Program-made: the position numbers and the translations under genes
Assembly (NCBI GenBank): GCA_014773175.1
Contig: VXCM01000052.1
Coordinates: forward strand, 62,001 to 126,000
Source: Lucifuga dentata
Taxonomy: Eukaryota; Chordata; Actinopteri; Ophidiiformes; Bythitidae
Direction of reading: 5' to 3'
DNA length: 64,000 nucleotides
Shown: positions 1 through 13,700 of the stretch, piece by piece
Numbering within the stretch: the stretch's first letter is position 1
Layout of the letters: every line of letters begins with the position of its first letter
The notes under the pieces: generated by a model
The model's database searches: none
Seen by the model: only the letters and a program-made list of their open reading frames with translations
Told to the model about the DNA's origin: nothing

Positions 1-1330
1 TGCTGTGGTGCATTTTTGCTTCCCTTGTTTACATGTTCTGTCACGAGATTTCCATTAATGGCTCAATAATGTAGCAACCACGTGTTTCTGCCGTTAAGTA
101 AGCACTCTGAATTCAACATGGAGAACTGATCGAAACTGCTAAGCTGCAGTTAACTATGCTAGCTAGCCTGATTGCTAACAGACACTGGGAGGGACTGAGT
201 CGGACAAGCCGAATTTAGCCCGTGTGCTGCCTAAAAAAATACAATTCAGTTTGATACTAAACTTTGGTCAATGCGACTGAAAACCACGCCGACAACAATC
301 TATTTGAGGCTAATTTACCACAAGCAAATAATTCTGCGTTAGTAAAGTATGGTTATCCACTTCCCTTTAAAGCGGAGCTGGACTGCTTCAGCGTTACCAC
401 CTACCGTTTCGATCGGCACACGTCAACGTGAAGTTGTTCAGTTTGAACTTAAGCACAACAAGAAGAATCGATTTTGTGTATGCAATCTTACACAAAATAC
501 CACTGTAACTACAGCTGTTAAGCGTTAAAAATACTGTAGTTCATCCTGATAAGAAAACGTAAGATCTCCAGAAGCACGTCACTTGATTATAGCGCGCCTA
601 CTATCCGATACCGTCGGTAGCAAACTGCGTTTTATTCTGATCAGTTCGACTAATATGTAAATCGAGCGCTCAGTCCGTACTATAGTTGACTTTACGTTCA
701 CCTGTCGGGCTTATCTTTACTGATTTAATTAAGTCAGAGTAGTTTAATTCCAGGTGTGGCACCGCCATTGATGATACTCGCTTCAGTTTAGCAGCATTAG
801 CATTCCAGTTAAGCTAACCGCTAACTCTCGAGTCTCTCCGAACTGCGTTTGATTCTGTTCCACAAACCCACTGAGGTTTAGTCTGTTGCTAACAGGAAGT
901 GTAGACAAATGGATAGTTATATTACTTACATTGTGTCGCTTGAAGTCATTAACCGACTTTCGGTTAAAGGCATAAAATCCAGGTCATACGCCGAAGTCAT
1001 GCCCAAACAACGCCGTCTATCAAACAATGAGAACCGCCGTCCGCTCACTCACAAGAGGCTCAACTGAACTCCTGTGAGACGGAACTGAACAGGTGCAGGG
1101 AGGGGGCGTCTTCGTCTTCTTCAGAACTGCATGCGAGGCCGTCGCTGTTCGCCTTATTCCTTCCTGCGCCTCTTATTTTTCTCCGACTCAAATAGATTCA
1201 GTCTAGCCACTGTCACTGCACAGCGAGCTGGCTCTGCAGCGGAGCAGAGGCGTGGTCTCTCCAACAAAAAGTCTGAAACATGCTGCTTACTGCTCAGCAC
1301 ATCTACCCACATGTAAAAGCCATATCAAGT
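1..1330. other. CpG-containing intergenic DNA, possible promoter flank
   Basis: No coding exon was found here. Bases of about 280-1260 contain noticeably more CpG than the following 7 kb and have no microsatellite, which is how promoter-proximal DNA often looks in fish. In human, GATA3 lies beyond the 3' end of TAF3 in the same orientation. If that order holds, the 5' end of gata3 would be just left of this window, transcribed leftward. That is inference from gene order only; no gata3 exon is visible. Confidence 0.3.
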
Positions 1331-2701
1331 GCCCATAGGGCCTACACGTGCTCGACAGGCTGTTTATGATCTTTAATCTGCTATTATACTACCATAAATG
1401 TTTCAGCATCATCCCCGTAATGACTAAAAATGACTCGTATAAAAACAACGTTTTCAGTAAACTGGGATTTGAAGAACCTGATCCTGTTAGGTGGCTTGGT
1501 AAAGATGAGAATCATCTGTGGAGGAGTCAAAGACTTAATGATCCCGATTAAAAGCCATTTCTTTGCCTAAATATAGTACCCAGGTCATTATCATCAAAAT
1601 TAATACTGCTTCTCTTTTTACATTGGCACTGGGCACATGTAAATTAGGCTCCTGTCTTTCATTGGAATGTGATCATTTTCAGGTGGTTTATTGTCTTACA
1701 TTTAAACAGATCAATAAATTTGTTCCAGTAAAAAGTGAGGTGGTGAAAATGCAGCTTTTCTTGCAGTCTAGGACTTGCTTTTCCCCAGGGTCATAGGTCA
1801 TGTTCCCTTTTGTGCTGGGCTGTGGCTGGGGGAGGGGGAAGCCAATTTTCTTTTGTTATTCTGGACTTGCAGGGCGAGGCCTCCACAAAGGTAGCGGGGC
1901 TGTTGTCAAGTACTTTGTGCCACAGCAGAGATGCAGGGAGCCTAGCCTAATTACCAAACCATTATTGCTTCAGCAGCTGCAATCCAAAAATATTATTCAT
2001 AGAGAGTGTTAAGAAACATCCTGTTTATGAAATCCAACTTAATCCTTGTATCCATAGCAATTTCAAGGCAACCTGCCACTAGCGTATACTCTATTGAACA
2101 CATTCTAAAAGTGGCTTGTATGCACAATGTGATATGTGACCTATTTTGCCATAAATGCAGACAAGCCCAGTATGTAACATGCATTACAATTATGCTTGAG
2201 GGGCAGCTATTAAAAGGTAGTCTAAACCTCTCTAGAGAATCAGGTTTTATTAAGATGGAGCAAAAATACAATAATGCCATCCCATCCGCAGCATCCGCAT
2301 ATTTTCTTTGACTCAATTAGATCTCAGGGGAGTTTACTGAATACATTTGATATAAAAGGAGCAGGATTCTTGTGTTTTTTAAACTGGGTCTGTACATACA
2401 GTACAGATTTCTACAGAGCAGCTAATGCCATCCCTCCCATTTATTTGGACAGTTTGATATGCATCTACTTGGCATTTTTAGAAGAGGTTTGAGTGGATTG
2501 TGGAGGTGGAAGTATAGTTGCTGGCACCTTCAAATATGGTATCCCATTTTTAATCTCAGATTATTACTATCATAATCTATCATAATCCTCCACATGACAT
2601 GTACCATGCTTTTCTTGTGCACATCAAACATTTGTCTCAATACAATATAATGAAAATTCCACACTTTAGTCCATCCAGCATTTAATTTCCAGCCACTATA
2701 T

Positions 2702-2742
2702 AATGTAAAAAAAAAAAAAAAAGGNAAAAAAAAAAAAAAAAG
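2702..2742. repeat. Duplicated poly-A block around a single N
   Basis: A run of A ending in GG, an N at 2725, then a run of A ending in GGG. Both sides read alike, as expected when overlapping contig ends are placed side by side. Confidence 0.8.
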
Positions 2743-5700
2743 GGCCAGCTGCAACCCAATTGCTTCATTATTTCTATTTGTACACGTTGCCCTAAACCTA
2801 ACAGCATATTTATTTTTAGCTCTGTCTTTAACGAAAGTATCTGCAGAATGGTGTCCAGCTAAAGCACTTTTAAAATGGAGAAACTTAATCTTATCATGCT
2901 TTCATTTGGAAATCTACTTGTGTCAAGATGAACTGAGCACAATTGACAGCACGAGTGTACCAGGAACCACTACAAGTGAATTATACAAATTCCTTAAGGG
3001 ATGTTAATTATTCCTTCTTGTCCTTTAACAAAGACATTTCATATCTCATGTTGTTTTAGAGTGAGGGAGGACGCCTGGGATGGCTTCAGTAGGGTTGTCA
3101 TCTCACAGGTCTGTCTTTTTCAGTGTTCTTTGTGACCTCAATCGCTGACATGTTTGTTTGTTTCCCCTTATTTTGTTGTCCTTGCAGGTACCCGAATCAT
3201 TATATAGCTTTGAAAAGGGGTAGGTATATTAGTGACATGAAAATGCTATAAGGTATTAATATTTTTATTCAAACACTAGTTAGAACTACACCAATACTGA
3301 TGTTTGTCTAGTAAAAATTAGATTTATGTGAATTGACTATGTATTAGATACAAGTACATGGGTTTTGGTGTCCTAGAAAAAATTGTATATACAGACACCA
3401 AACAAACATTGCCCTGCCCACATTCACAGCATGGGAGAATGCCTCAACTGGTAACAATACATCCTATAACAATATGCAGCCTACACAAAGAGGCTTTCTA
3501 AATATGGGGTGATCCACAAAAGCCAGCCAGATTTCAATTAGGGGCCAAACACAACATACCTCACAGACAAGTCCTCATTCCTGACAGAGACCCCGGCCGC
3601 AGAGGGGGGACATCGCATGCTGTTGGCATACAAACTCTGCACCAGGGCCAGCTCAGAAGAGTGTTCCAACATCGGTGCTCAGGAAAAATCCACCCAGTGT
3701 AATGGACACTTTCTTCTCCTTCCCTTATTCCTCTATGTTTTTCCTCCCTTCTATGTCACCCGCCCACTCTTTCTCCTCGGTTTAGTGCAGCAGAGTGCAC
3801 CCACCCCCCTTTGCTGACTGGCGTGGCTGAAATAATCCTCTCTGACAGCTCATCGTGCACTAATGCATTGTGTTGCCTGCAGCACCCCAGTTTGCAGACT
3901 GTAAAGCTGTGGCCACAGTAGTACTCTTCTACTAATTGACACCCATATTAGGAAAACTTCAGGAAATTGGACATGGATGATTTATTCCTACTGTCATATT
4001 GATGCAAACTAGAGGAAACTTGGGTACAGTTGCTATGAGATCTGTTCACAGGTCCTGTTTTGTGACACAGTTCTGTGCATGTTTGTGTGTATTTGAATCC
4101 AAATAAAGGCAGAGGCAATCCAGACTCTAATGAAAGGGTTTATTAAGCTTTGTGATGTGAGATACAAGGTTAAAACATTTTTATATCATTAAACATTGTG
4201 TGTTAACACCTGGAAAATATTTGAACCCCTTTCCAATTGAATTGTGGATGTGCATGTCACATTTTCTGCATGAGTTGGCTGATAATAAAGCAGCGGATGA
4301 CAACATCATGTCATTACTATACTGGAACACGAAGGAATAAAGAGGCCATAAGCGGACATTATTGTCAGCATGAATACCTTTTGAAAAAGGGTGGATTCCA
4401 TCATTGTTTGTGCCTCTATAGAGCTACAGTATGGAGTTTGGAAAGGATATGACAGGAAGATGTTGTTTTGCATTGTTTTTACTGGAGGCACAAGTCATCA
4501 ACTAATGACAGGATATTTGAAAGGTTTTAACATGGATCAACAAGGATGTCTGACATGATGATTTGCATCAGAGAGAGCTAATTTGCCTGTAGCCACAGCC
4601 ACATAGTTGGCAATATGACATGAATGGAAAGCATTCAATAGCAATGGAACACATACTGCATCACTTTTTTAACACATTAGGTTTGGCTGAAATAATCTGA
4701 CAGACATTTTGAATGAAATTTGCCATAACACCCATAGCTAACGACCCAGGGGAAATCAAATTGAGGTCTCAGTCTCCCATAGGTGTTGCATCCCCTTAGA
4801 GATGATATTAAATACAAAAGTCATCTAAATCAGGGTCATGTTAGTGTATGTTGCATAAAGAGGCTCCTCTTCCTCTGATGTAGACACAGATCCTTTTCAT
4901 TTCAGCCCTGCTCTTAGAGTCTTTCCACTAACATGAATATTTTAAACACTGATGTTGAAATCTCGTTCTTTATGATGTGCTACTGCTTAGTATGACTGTC
5001 AGTGCTACAGGCACCATGTAGAGCATCGAATAACTGAAACTCTGATGTTATAATATTAAATACCACTAAAAAAAATGCTGTCCACTAATGCTGTGCACTT
5101 GACTCAGCGAAAAATTCCAGAGGTAAAATAACACATAGCAAAAGGGTGCATGAATGTTATATGAAATAAATTTGTAATATTGTAACTAAATGCAGCAAAT
5201 ATGCCTTGTGGTAACAGACAGCCACATCCTGTGTGCATCCACTGTAATGTGAAAGAGGCTTGTACCGCTGTCTTCATGCATTCTGAAAAAATGCATTCAT
5301 GCTTGTCATGTGGTAAGTCTAATAACGGCACACATTTACAGCACTGCAGGTGGCCTCTTGATAATGAGTGAAAGCAACCATCAGCTTTCCCTTTTTGCCA
5401 CTTATGTCCTCTCTTGGGAATTATTGCACAAACAAATACTGTGTGTGTTTTCTCCTGGTTAAAACTGAAACCTTCGTGGCTCAGTGCACATTCTGATGCA
5501 TGAGGTTTACTGAATTGAAGAAATAAGACTGTTTGCAGAATTTTGTCACAATTTCAAATCTATCAATTGTTTACAAAAAAGGAGCATATGCTTCCATTAG
5601 GTAGCATTACCTCTTGTTTAAGAGGCAACCTAGATGGATCTCGACAAGATAAATAAGATTTTCACTAATAAGAGATAAAGACTTAATCATTTTTTGTATG

Positions 5701-5845
5701 TCAAAGGTACCACAGTTCTATATTTACAAGCACTGGGTAGTGCACCCTTGCAGGGAAAATTTATGATCCAACAGATGCTAGCAACAAGCTTCAACTGTAT
5801 GAGACCTGACACCAGCATGTGTGCTTGAAGAGGAAGGGAGGGAGG

Positions 5846-5846
<1 letters not shown>

Positions 5847-5904
<58 letters not shown>
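5847..5904. repeat. (AG)n microsatellite
   Basis: An almost pure AG dinucleotide run with one interruption (AAAG). It is preceded by a short GGGA-type purine tract. Confidence 0.95.
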
Positions 5905-5905
<1 letters not shown>

Positions 5906-7029
5906 CCACCACTATGAGTGGGGCATTTTAGCATTAGACACTGACCATCAAAGGACACTTCTGTTATGACCTTCTTGACATTTTAATTATTACAAATTCT
6001 AATCTTTTTCTCAACAGACCTTCTGCTTAAAACTTGGTATAAGCTTCTAATTTGAAAATAATTAATCTCTGAAGTACTTGACATGGCACTGCAGATTGAG
6101 TATATTTCCCTTTTAATTCTTGACAAAGTGACTTGTTACATGAATATCTAAATACATTTTATATTATAGAATTTCTATACCATGAACAAATGTCAGTTTA
6201 TTTTGCATGATCAGATTAGAATTCATTTTACTTCCCCTTTCTTTGGTCACAGATCAGTTTTTTTCTACGTCCTCTTTAATTTAATGTTATCGGAAGACTT
6301 TGAGTAGATTTCCGTTATGGCCATCTAAGTGAGACGCCTACGCTCACAGACAGGAGACTCAGCAGGAGGTGTCCCATTATTTCACAGTGTAAGATCTACC
6401 TTCACTAAGCTGTCTGAGAAGAAATTTACCAAGAGAACGAATCAGGAGTGCTTTCTATCAATAAAATCAAGCATCCATATCTGATCCAAGCTATCTGACA
6501 GCCAGAGCATTTATCCCATTTATAATTAAAACTGTGATTGTTCTTCTGTTTAAATATCAAAACATTTTAAAGTGTATAAAGTCATTGTTGTGGAGGATAA
6601 TTACTCAAGTCTATGCTGGTGAAGGTTTGTGACCACTGTGGTGCATCCGGTAAGAATGCAGGACTCCAATGACTTCTTTTCAGATAGTTTATTATAAATA
6701 AAAGTTGTGTGTGAATAAATGAGTGTGACTATAAGGTGACTGTATTTGTGATTGGGTGGAAAGTGTAAGTGTATGTGTGGTTCTGAAACAGAGAGACAGA
6801 AACAGATACAGAAATAAGATACAGTGTTATAATAATACCAAACCTATCATTTTACTGCTTACTTTAATCACCTAATAAACTATTAATTAAGAAGTGAGAA
6901 CTGAACAATAAAATACTCACTTGAAAATGAACGCACACCACTATTAAAACTTAAAAAACAAAGTTTCACTGTCTAAGTTACTAAAATGCTCCATCCTTGT
7001 CGATTGCTCTGCCATTATGCCCAAAACAG

Positions 7030-7043
7030 CCAGTAGGGGGCCG
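7030..7043 (+). promoter_or_regulatory. CTCF-like binding motif
   Basis: The bases CCAGTAGGGGGCCG closely match the vertebrate CTCF core, which has CCA, a short spacer and AGGGGGC. The site lies between taf3 and the left edge, where an insulator would be plausible. Occupancy cannot be judged from sequence. Confidence 0.35.
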
Positions 7044-7121
7044 TTATATTTATAACGCACTAACGGTGCCGTTCCACTGAGCGTGCGAGGTCTGTCGGCG
7101 CTGAATACTGTCCTTAGTAGT

Positions 7122-7124
<3 letters not shown>

Positions 7125-7184
<60 letters not shown>
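7125..7184. repeat. (GA)n microsatellite
   Basis: About 30 uninterrupted GA units. A short CpG-containing segment lies just to its left. Confidence 0.95.
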
Positions 7185-7186
<2 letters not shown>

Positions 7187-8897
7187 TAAATAAAGAGGAA
7201 AGCATGCAGTCCTTTGTTACAGTCATGGATGACTGGTGATTAAAAAAAAAACCTGTTATGCTGATAACAGATGACAATTCCTTGTGCAAACCTGTGAGTG
7301 ATGCATTTACATCAAAGAATGTTAGAATGAAAATGGAAGTGCAAATCCAGACCATAAAAATTTCAACAGTCCAATGACGACTGTAGGAAGACATTTTACT
7401 ATCTTGCAGTCATTATTTCCCATTCCCATAGAAAGCGCTAAGTCTTAATAGCTGCAGAGAGGCTGTAACACTTACTTACAGTCTCGGTAATCAATATTGT
7501 AAGTTATTAATGGAGGACAACTCTGTTTGGAGCTGATTGATCTTAAATTTTATCAATTCATAGCATGCTTGCAAGAGCCACATTCGTTTAGGAGATAGCT
7601 CTTCCATTTCTTATAATCATAATAGAGAAACATGCTTTAGTGGGTGTAGTCTTGCTGACTTCCCGCAGAACTGAAATCATAAGCAGCATACCAAAGTGTC
7701 TGTGCATGAATGACACCATGTGGTCATTCAGAGAAAGGCAGAAATAAAAACTGCTGCAAAAATGGCGCAATAGGAGACATTGTAAACTTTTTCAGATCTT
7801 AAAACAAGCATCCCTCAAAAATAATTTGAGATTCACAAACAGTCTTAGATCATTTCAACTGCTGTACACTCTCCCACAGATCTTGGTATCTATGTGAAGC
7901 CAAGTCAGCTGAAGTCTCAGATGAGGCCAAAACATTGAACAGAATGAACCAACAAACTACAGGCCTGAAATAAATTACTGATTATAACCTGTACTGTCAA
8001 TAACTCTGAAATGAAGAACAAACATCAACATGTGAAACTGGTTTTGTTAAAATAGTTCCAATCTATTTGTTGTAGGAAAATGCAAACAAACAGCTCCTGA
8101 AAAGAGTGATGAAAGGAAGAGAGATGTGTCTGAGCTGAATACAGATGAACACAAACAAAGATGCACAGAGCTGGCTGAAAGGAAATCCAGATACATTTTG
8201 ATGGTGATAAGATTTATGTCTTAAAGTCTGTGAATACACAGACTGTTCAGCTTTAATATTGAAATACCAGCAAAATGAATTACATTACAAGCACAGCTAC
8301 AGTATAACTCCAGGTAATTCCATATGAAGAAAAATAAAAATACAAACTTTCAATTTAAAAAATGTACAGAAATTACAGAAAATCATTTGATTTAAAAACC
8401 AATATCTGAAAATGGATTTAACAAGTCAGAGTCCTAAGAACAAAATGCACTTGACTTGGAAATTGGTATTTACACATTTATACACACTCAAAGCCATCAG
8501 TGTTATATACATGACATTTCATTGTTACTGCCGAAAATCAGGGAAAGGATAAACAGGCATGTGTCACTGTGACAACAGTAAGGGAAAAAGAAATAAAGGC
8601 CATGGATGTTGTTTTTCTCTGTTCCTGCCTTGTGGCAATGTTGAGCTCTGATCTTACACAACCAAAACCAGCACGGTCTCCCAAGACTGGACTTAACAAA
8701 AGCATTAAACAAACCATTTACAGGCGTAAAGGGAAACCACAGAGCCCATAGAAGTCAGGCTGGATATGTGCTGGATGAAGCCTTTTACCTTCTTTTTTTT
8801 TTTGTTTTGAACCAACATACATCACAGCACTGAATTTGTTAAAAAACAAAATCTCCAGAAGTGAATATCAGCCACAAGTTAAATTGTTTTTTTTTTT

Positions 8898-8903
8898 TTT
8901 ATT
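8898..8903 (-). terminator. Candidate taf3 polyadenylation signal
   Basis: AATAAA on the minus strand, 76 nt past the taf3 stop codon. It sits in a T-rich tract of the plus strand, so it may be fortuitous. A later signal is possible. Confidence 0.35.
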
Positions 8904-8978
8904 TTACAGCAGTGCCACGAGTGTTTAACAATGGCTTTAAGTCCAAAATAGTCCAAAATATGTGCTTTTTGCATAGTC

Positions 8979-11900
8979 TCAATGCAGTTTATGTTTCTTT
9001 TTCTTGTGTTTTTTGTCCTTCTTCTTGCTGGAACATTTAACACAAAACCACTGCTGGTCCTCAGGGGGGGCAGTAAGAATCCCAACACAAGGCCTAAGCA
9101 AAGATGAGAAAGGGGCAGGTTAGTGATGCATGCTGCTGTGAATGCAACTATTCTTGCACTTCCACCAACAGACACAAACACACATCAGTGAATTCAGGAT
9201 GTAATGGATGATGATGAAGTTGGAAATTGTCTTCTATGAAACCTATCATGTTATAAATGCACAACATGGAACAAAGTGGGTTGATAGGCCATAAATGAAA
9301 TGAATAGAAGGAAACTAGTCTCTTACCAATGATACCAATCATCGCAGTCATCACATCCTATCATGGGACTGCCATCATCAGGTTTGTTGCATCCAGGGCA
9401 GATCCAGATTTGATTTCCCCATTCATCTCGAATCTTGGGCAATTACAAATGAAAGAAAGCATTAAACACACTGCTCTTTGAGGAAATGGCCATTACAAAC
9501 AACGCAGGGGTATTAAAAAACTTGACACACAAAAAAAAACAAGTCTGAACCACATAGTTCATTTTGTTTTAGGATTATTTACTTTACTGATCATACAGAC
9601 ATTAAGAAAACTGGTTAAAGCTGAAATACATTGACTCAACCACATTACATACCGGTAGTTTACAGTTCCCTGTCTGAACGCTTACCACGTAGGTGCTGAC
9701 AGTTTCAGTCACTACGCTGCGGACAGGTGTCTTGACAGCAGTGGCAGGGGAAAGCACTGAGGCTGGGGAAAGCAATGACGAAGGGGCAGCAGGTGGTGGG
9801 AGTGGTGAGGCAGGTGGGGCCAGGCTGGGTGCGACTGGTATGAGAATTGGGGGCAGTGGGGGCGTCCGAGGCTGATTTCCAGGTCCAGACTTGGCAATGG
9901 GGGTCTTGAGAGCTGGCATTTTGGCCTCTGCATTTTGGACCACCTTGCTTATAACACTGGCAATGGCAGACAGACAGACAATGTAAAGTAATGCTTTAAC
10001 TATGATTCAACCTTTATTATGAACAAGAAACTACTATCTCTGGGTAAGCTATATAATGTAATAATAATAATAATAATTGGTCCAAACACAAATTGAACAC
10101 TTACATTTTGTCCTGTCCAGCTCCCACTCTAAGTGTCAGTCTAGGGATGACTGGAGATGGTAAAGCTGCTGGGGTCTCAACTTTAACCTGAGGAAACAGG
10201 AAGAACTTCACTTCAACTTCAATTTCATGGACATACAGTATAGTATCTAATGAAATGAAAACAACCTCACCTTCTCCAATCGAATTCTCTCCTTTTCTTT
10301 CTCCTTTTCTCGTTTTTCCTTTTCCCTTTCTTTTTCTTTCTTCTTTTCTTCTTTCTCCCTCTCCTTTTCTTTGGCCTTCTCTCGCTCCTTTTCCTTCTCC
10401 TTGTCTTTCTTTTTCTTCTTCTCTTTTTTATCTTTCTTCTTGTCCTTCTCCTTACTCTTCATATCTTTATCCTGGAGAATTGGGGCCAAAGGAGGCAACA
10501 TGGAAGGCATCCGCAAGCAGGCAGAGGGACTGAAAAGTGGTGGGACTTCACCAAGGGCAAAAGGGGCCAGGGCAGACTGTTTCTGCCTGTCATCTTTTCC
10601 TCTGTCTTTACCCTTGTCCCGCTTCTCCTTGTCCTTCTTACCTTTTTCTTTATCCTTCTTTTTGTCTTTGTGTTTCTCCTTCTCCTTTTTAGGGCCATCT
10701 CCATCTCTACACTTAATCTTTATGGAACCCTCAGACAGGCTGAAATCTCGTTGACTAAAGAGCTCATCGTCTTTCCCTCCATACTCCTTCCAGAGTGTCT
10801 TTCCATCCTTGAGAAACTCCTTGTTCTTATCCCTGTTTTTGTCCTTATTCTTTTCTTTAAGCTTACTCTTGTCCTTTTCCCGGTCTTTGTCCTTTGGCTT
10901 ATCTTTCTCCTTCTTCTTCATTTTAGTTTTCAGCTCCTTCTTTAACTTTTTCTTTACATCAACTGAAGAGACTATCTTGTTCTTCTCCTCAAATACTTTG
11001 AGCAGTGGTTCAGGAGTAGGTGGTGAGGCTGATCCTGATGACACGTAATCTCCTTGGTTTTGCAGGGGGGCAGATGGGCCCCCCTGATTGACTTTTCGGA
11101 TCACCTCATTGATTGAATCTTCCATAGTCCAGTTTCCTGGGCCTGTATTCAGGTGAAGTGGTGTTGATGTGTCTTTTATTGAGATGTTGGCCCCAATCAG
11201 CACTTTAGGTGTCGACGGCTCCATGATGGTTAGTCTCCTGGGGCTGGAGAATCCATTGCTATCTGAGTCAGAGCCCGAAGAGAAAGCAAATGGATCAGGT
11301 TCCCGCTCAGCACATGCTCTGGCAATCACAGCATCAATTGAATCATCGATGGCTGTACTGTCCTGCTCTAGTTTAATGAAGGGATCCTCAGCTAGAGCCC
11401 TGTCCTCCATACTCTGACGCATGTGGATGTTCTCTTTGCCCATTTTCTCACTCAGTGTTGACAGGGGGAGCTTATGCAAACCATCTGCCTTGCTTTGAGG
11501 TTGAGATGCTTTGACTGGACCCATTTTAGGGCTCTTGGGGCTTTTAGGACTTTTGGTCTTGCCTGGGGATTTCTTTCTTTCCTTGGATGATTTTGGAGAA
11601 CGGATTGGACTGCCACCCACAGAAATAGGAATAACCCCTTTGGGGGATTTAGTCCGTGGTCTGCAAGGTGATGAGACCTTAGGCTTTCTTGCTGGTGTGC
11701 CATGGGATTTATGATCAGTGTGTTTTGGTATTACTGGCAGAGGTCTGTAGGATGACGGGGTTGCAGAAGGTGTTTCGGGAGACAGAGGGACAAGACTATC
11801 ATGAGAAGGCAGCATGCCTGGAGGAACACGTTGTGAGTTGAGTGATGTAAGGGGTTCCCTGGGCTCAATGCCCCATTCTGGGCTGAGGCCAGGGTACAAA

Positions 11901-13324
11901 CGTGGTCTCTTGGAAGTAGGCATCATGCCCATAGCTGCATCTGGACTGTCCAGGTGCCTCTTCAATGGGTGGTTCTCATCGTTGACTGTCTCGTCTTCCT
12001 CCATTTCCTCCTCATCTTCTTCCAGTGCCACCTGCATAGCTTCAGCTGAGGTGCCCATGTCAGCAAGGACCTCTTCCTCCTCCTCTTCTAAATAGAAAAA
12101 TAGGCAAGCTAATGAGTTAAGTCCTGTTTTCAGTTAATCTCCCAGGAATTTCACACCCACATAACCAGATTGTATTTATTTTGGTGGACAATTAAAAAGT
12201 ATTTTCTTTATCTTAAAACAACTGTTTTATAGGTATGTATTTACAACTGATTCTTTTCAAAATTCTCCTAGGAAATGAAACTGAAAAATGTGCTGTTCAT
12301 GAATCCGGTGCTCCTGTTTTCTGCATGTGCAGAAACCACTACTGAATCTTTACAAATAAACCCTCTATAAACTCTGTGGAATACATTGAGGCCCCTCACA
12401 GACATGTAAAAGTTCTAAATACTAACCTTCTTGTAAGGAGACCAGGGGTGGCATGTAATCAGGAATGTAATCCTTTCTTTCCTCTACATCTCTGGCTCCA
12501 GGCTGGGGAAACTGCAGGACATTGTTTTTGCTAACGGGAAAGAGCGGCGTTTGATGGATGAAGGCCACCGGCTCCAGGTTGTGGACATAGTCCTCCAGCT
12601 CACTTAAACTCACCCCCAGCAGCCTGAAGGCTTGGCTGACATCATCCAGCACTGGATCTGTCCTTCCATCTGAAAGTGTCGAACAAATCATAAAACCTCT
12701 GCACGCTTGTTGTTATAAAACACATTTAACACTATACACTTTAGTTAATAGTCTTGGCCTGGAACAAAGCTTTTGGCTTATTACAAAGCACATAAGCAAT
12801 TATGCAGTACATATTTGGAATTCCCTGACTGATGTTGACATCCGGCTGAAGCAAAGTATAACACTAATGCTCAACAGGTTTCATAATGATCGGGTTAAAC
12901 GATATACAGCTAATAAGGAAAATGGGCACTAATGTATATGACACCGTCTACCGACAGTATATTTGCCTATTGCAGCTCATAATAACCAAATTCACTATAA
13001 TACATAGAATCTGATAAGCTATTCAGCTACTGTACTTTTTGACAACCAATCTTAACTAGGGGGCGCCATGTACATGACCGTTAACAACAACAACGTGATC
13101 ACGCACTTCTGGCGAATTAGTTGAAGTAACGTAATCAAGGAAATAGCGTTGCACTTACAGAGCTCGGAGTAACGATGACAAACTCGGGCCAACTGCTGGA
13201 TATATCGATGCAGCACATCAGACAGCAGATCGCAGGCAGTGAGCTGAACGGCATCCCAGCCCAGCGCCTGGCAGATCTGCGCCACCGAAACACGCAGCAG
13301 CGAGCGGGCATAGCTCTCGCACAT
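8979..13324 (-). CDS. taf3: TAF3, TFIID subunit with histone fold and PHD finger
   Basis: TAF3 is a subunit of the general transcription factor TFIID, and its PHD finger binds histone H3 trimethylated at lysine 4. Seven coding exons join in phase: 13159-13324, 12427-12669, 10271-12087, 10105-10187, 9686-9956, 9327-9433 and 8979-9093. Together they encode 933 aa; human TAF3 has 929. The N-terminus, MCESYARSLLRVSVAQICQ, is the TAF3 histone fold that pairs with TAF10. Exon 3 encodes the acidic stretch, the serine/proline region and a very long Lys/Glu/Asp-rich tract. Exon 5 is Pro-rich. Exons 6-7 encode the PHD finger with eight Cys/His ligands (CPGC, CDDC, WYHW, CVKC) and the aromatic/acidic residues that read H3K4me3. 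The tail is Lys/His-rich. The start is the first ATG of the histone fold. Nothing looks broken. Confidence 0.97.
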
Positions 13325-13700
13325 TTCTCTTTTTTGTTACGGTTTTAATCCCGGTCAATCCCTTTTCCAAAACATGGTCCCGGTCTTCATGTTTCACGGA
13401 ACCCACGAGGGGCTGGAGAAAGCCCGGTAAAGTGGTTAATTTTGAACATCTACTTCAGTACATATACTGGCGCTTTTGCCAGAGTCGCCATCTTGACTCC
13501 ATCGATAGACTCATCCCCGAAATCTTGACCGCGCATGCGCTGGAGTGTGCCTCGGTAAACTCTGCTGTGCTGTGTTCAAGAGCATCATGTGTGAATGACT
13601 GTGCGCAGAAAACATGTGACGCGGAAATGCCACGGTGTAAATAGTGCGGTAAGTAGTCCATACGTCCGTACTAATCACACTTCAAATATGTGGGCCCCAA
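13325..13700 (-). promoter_or_regulatory. taf3 promoter region with YY1 and NRF1 motifs
   Basis: The DNA just upstream of the taf3 start is CpG-containing. It has a perfect NRF1 palindrome, GCGCATGCGC, at 13531-13540. A YY1-type motif at 13486-13495 reads CAAGATGGCG on the minus strand. Both motifs are common in TATA-less housekeeping promoters. The transcription start has not been mapped. Confidence 0.55.

Larger units (their letters stand above)
1331..8978. other. Intergenic region downstream of taf3
   Basis: This 7.6 kb is AT-rich with no exon that I can support. It holds a poly-A join with an N at 2725, an AG repeat at 5847-5904, a GA repeat at 7125-7184 and a CTCF-like motif at 7030-7043. 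The right end includes the taf3 3' UTR. Some of the unique stretches could be regulatory, which would need cross-species alignment to show. Confidence 0.5.

Noticed and set aside
10255..10945. Plus-strand Phe/Leu/Ser-rich ORFs
   Set aside because: They are antisense readings of the Lys/Glu-rich tract of taf3 exon 3. Their composition is fully explained by that tract.
13056..13073. A second CTCF-like word in taf3 intron 1
   Set aside because: It contains AGGGGGCGC but lacks the CCA start of the core, so the match is too weak to list.
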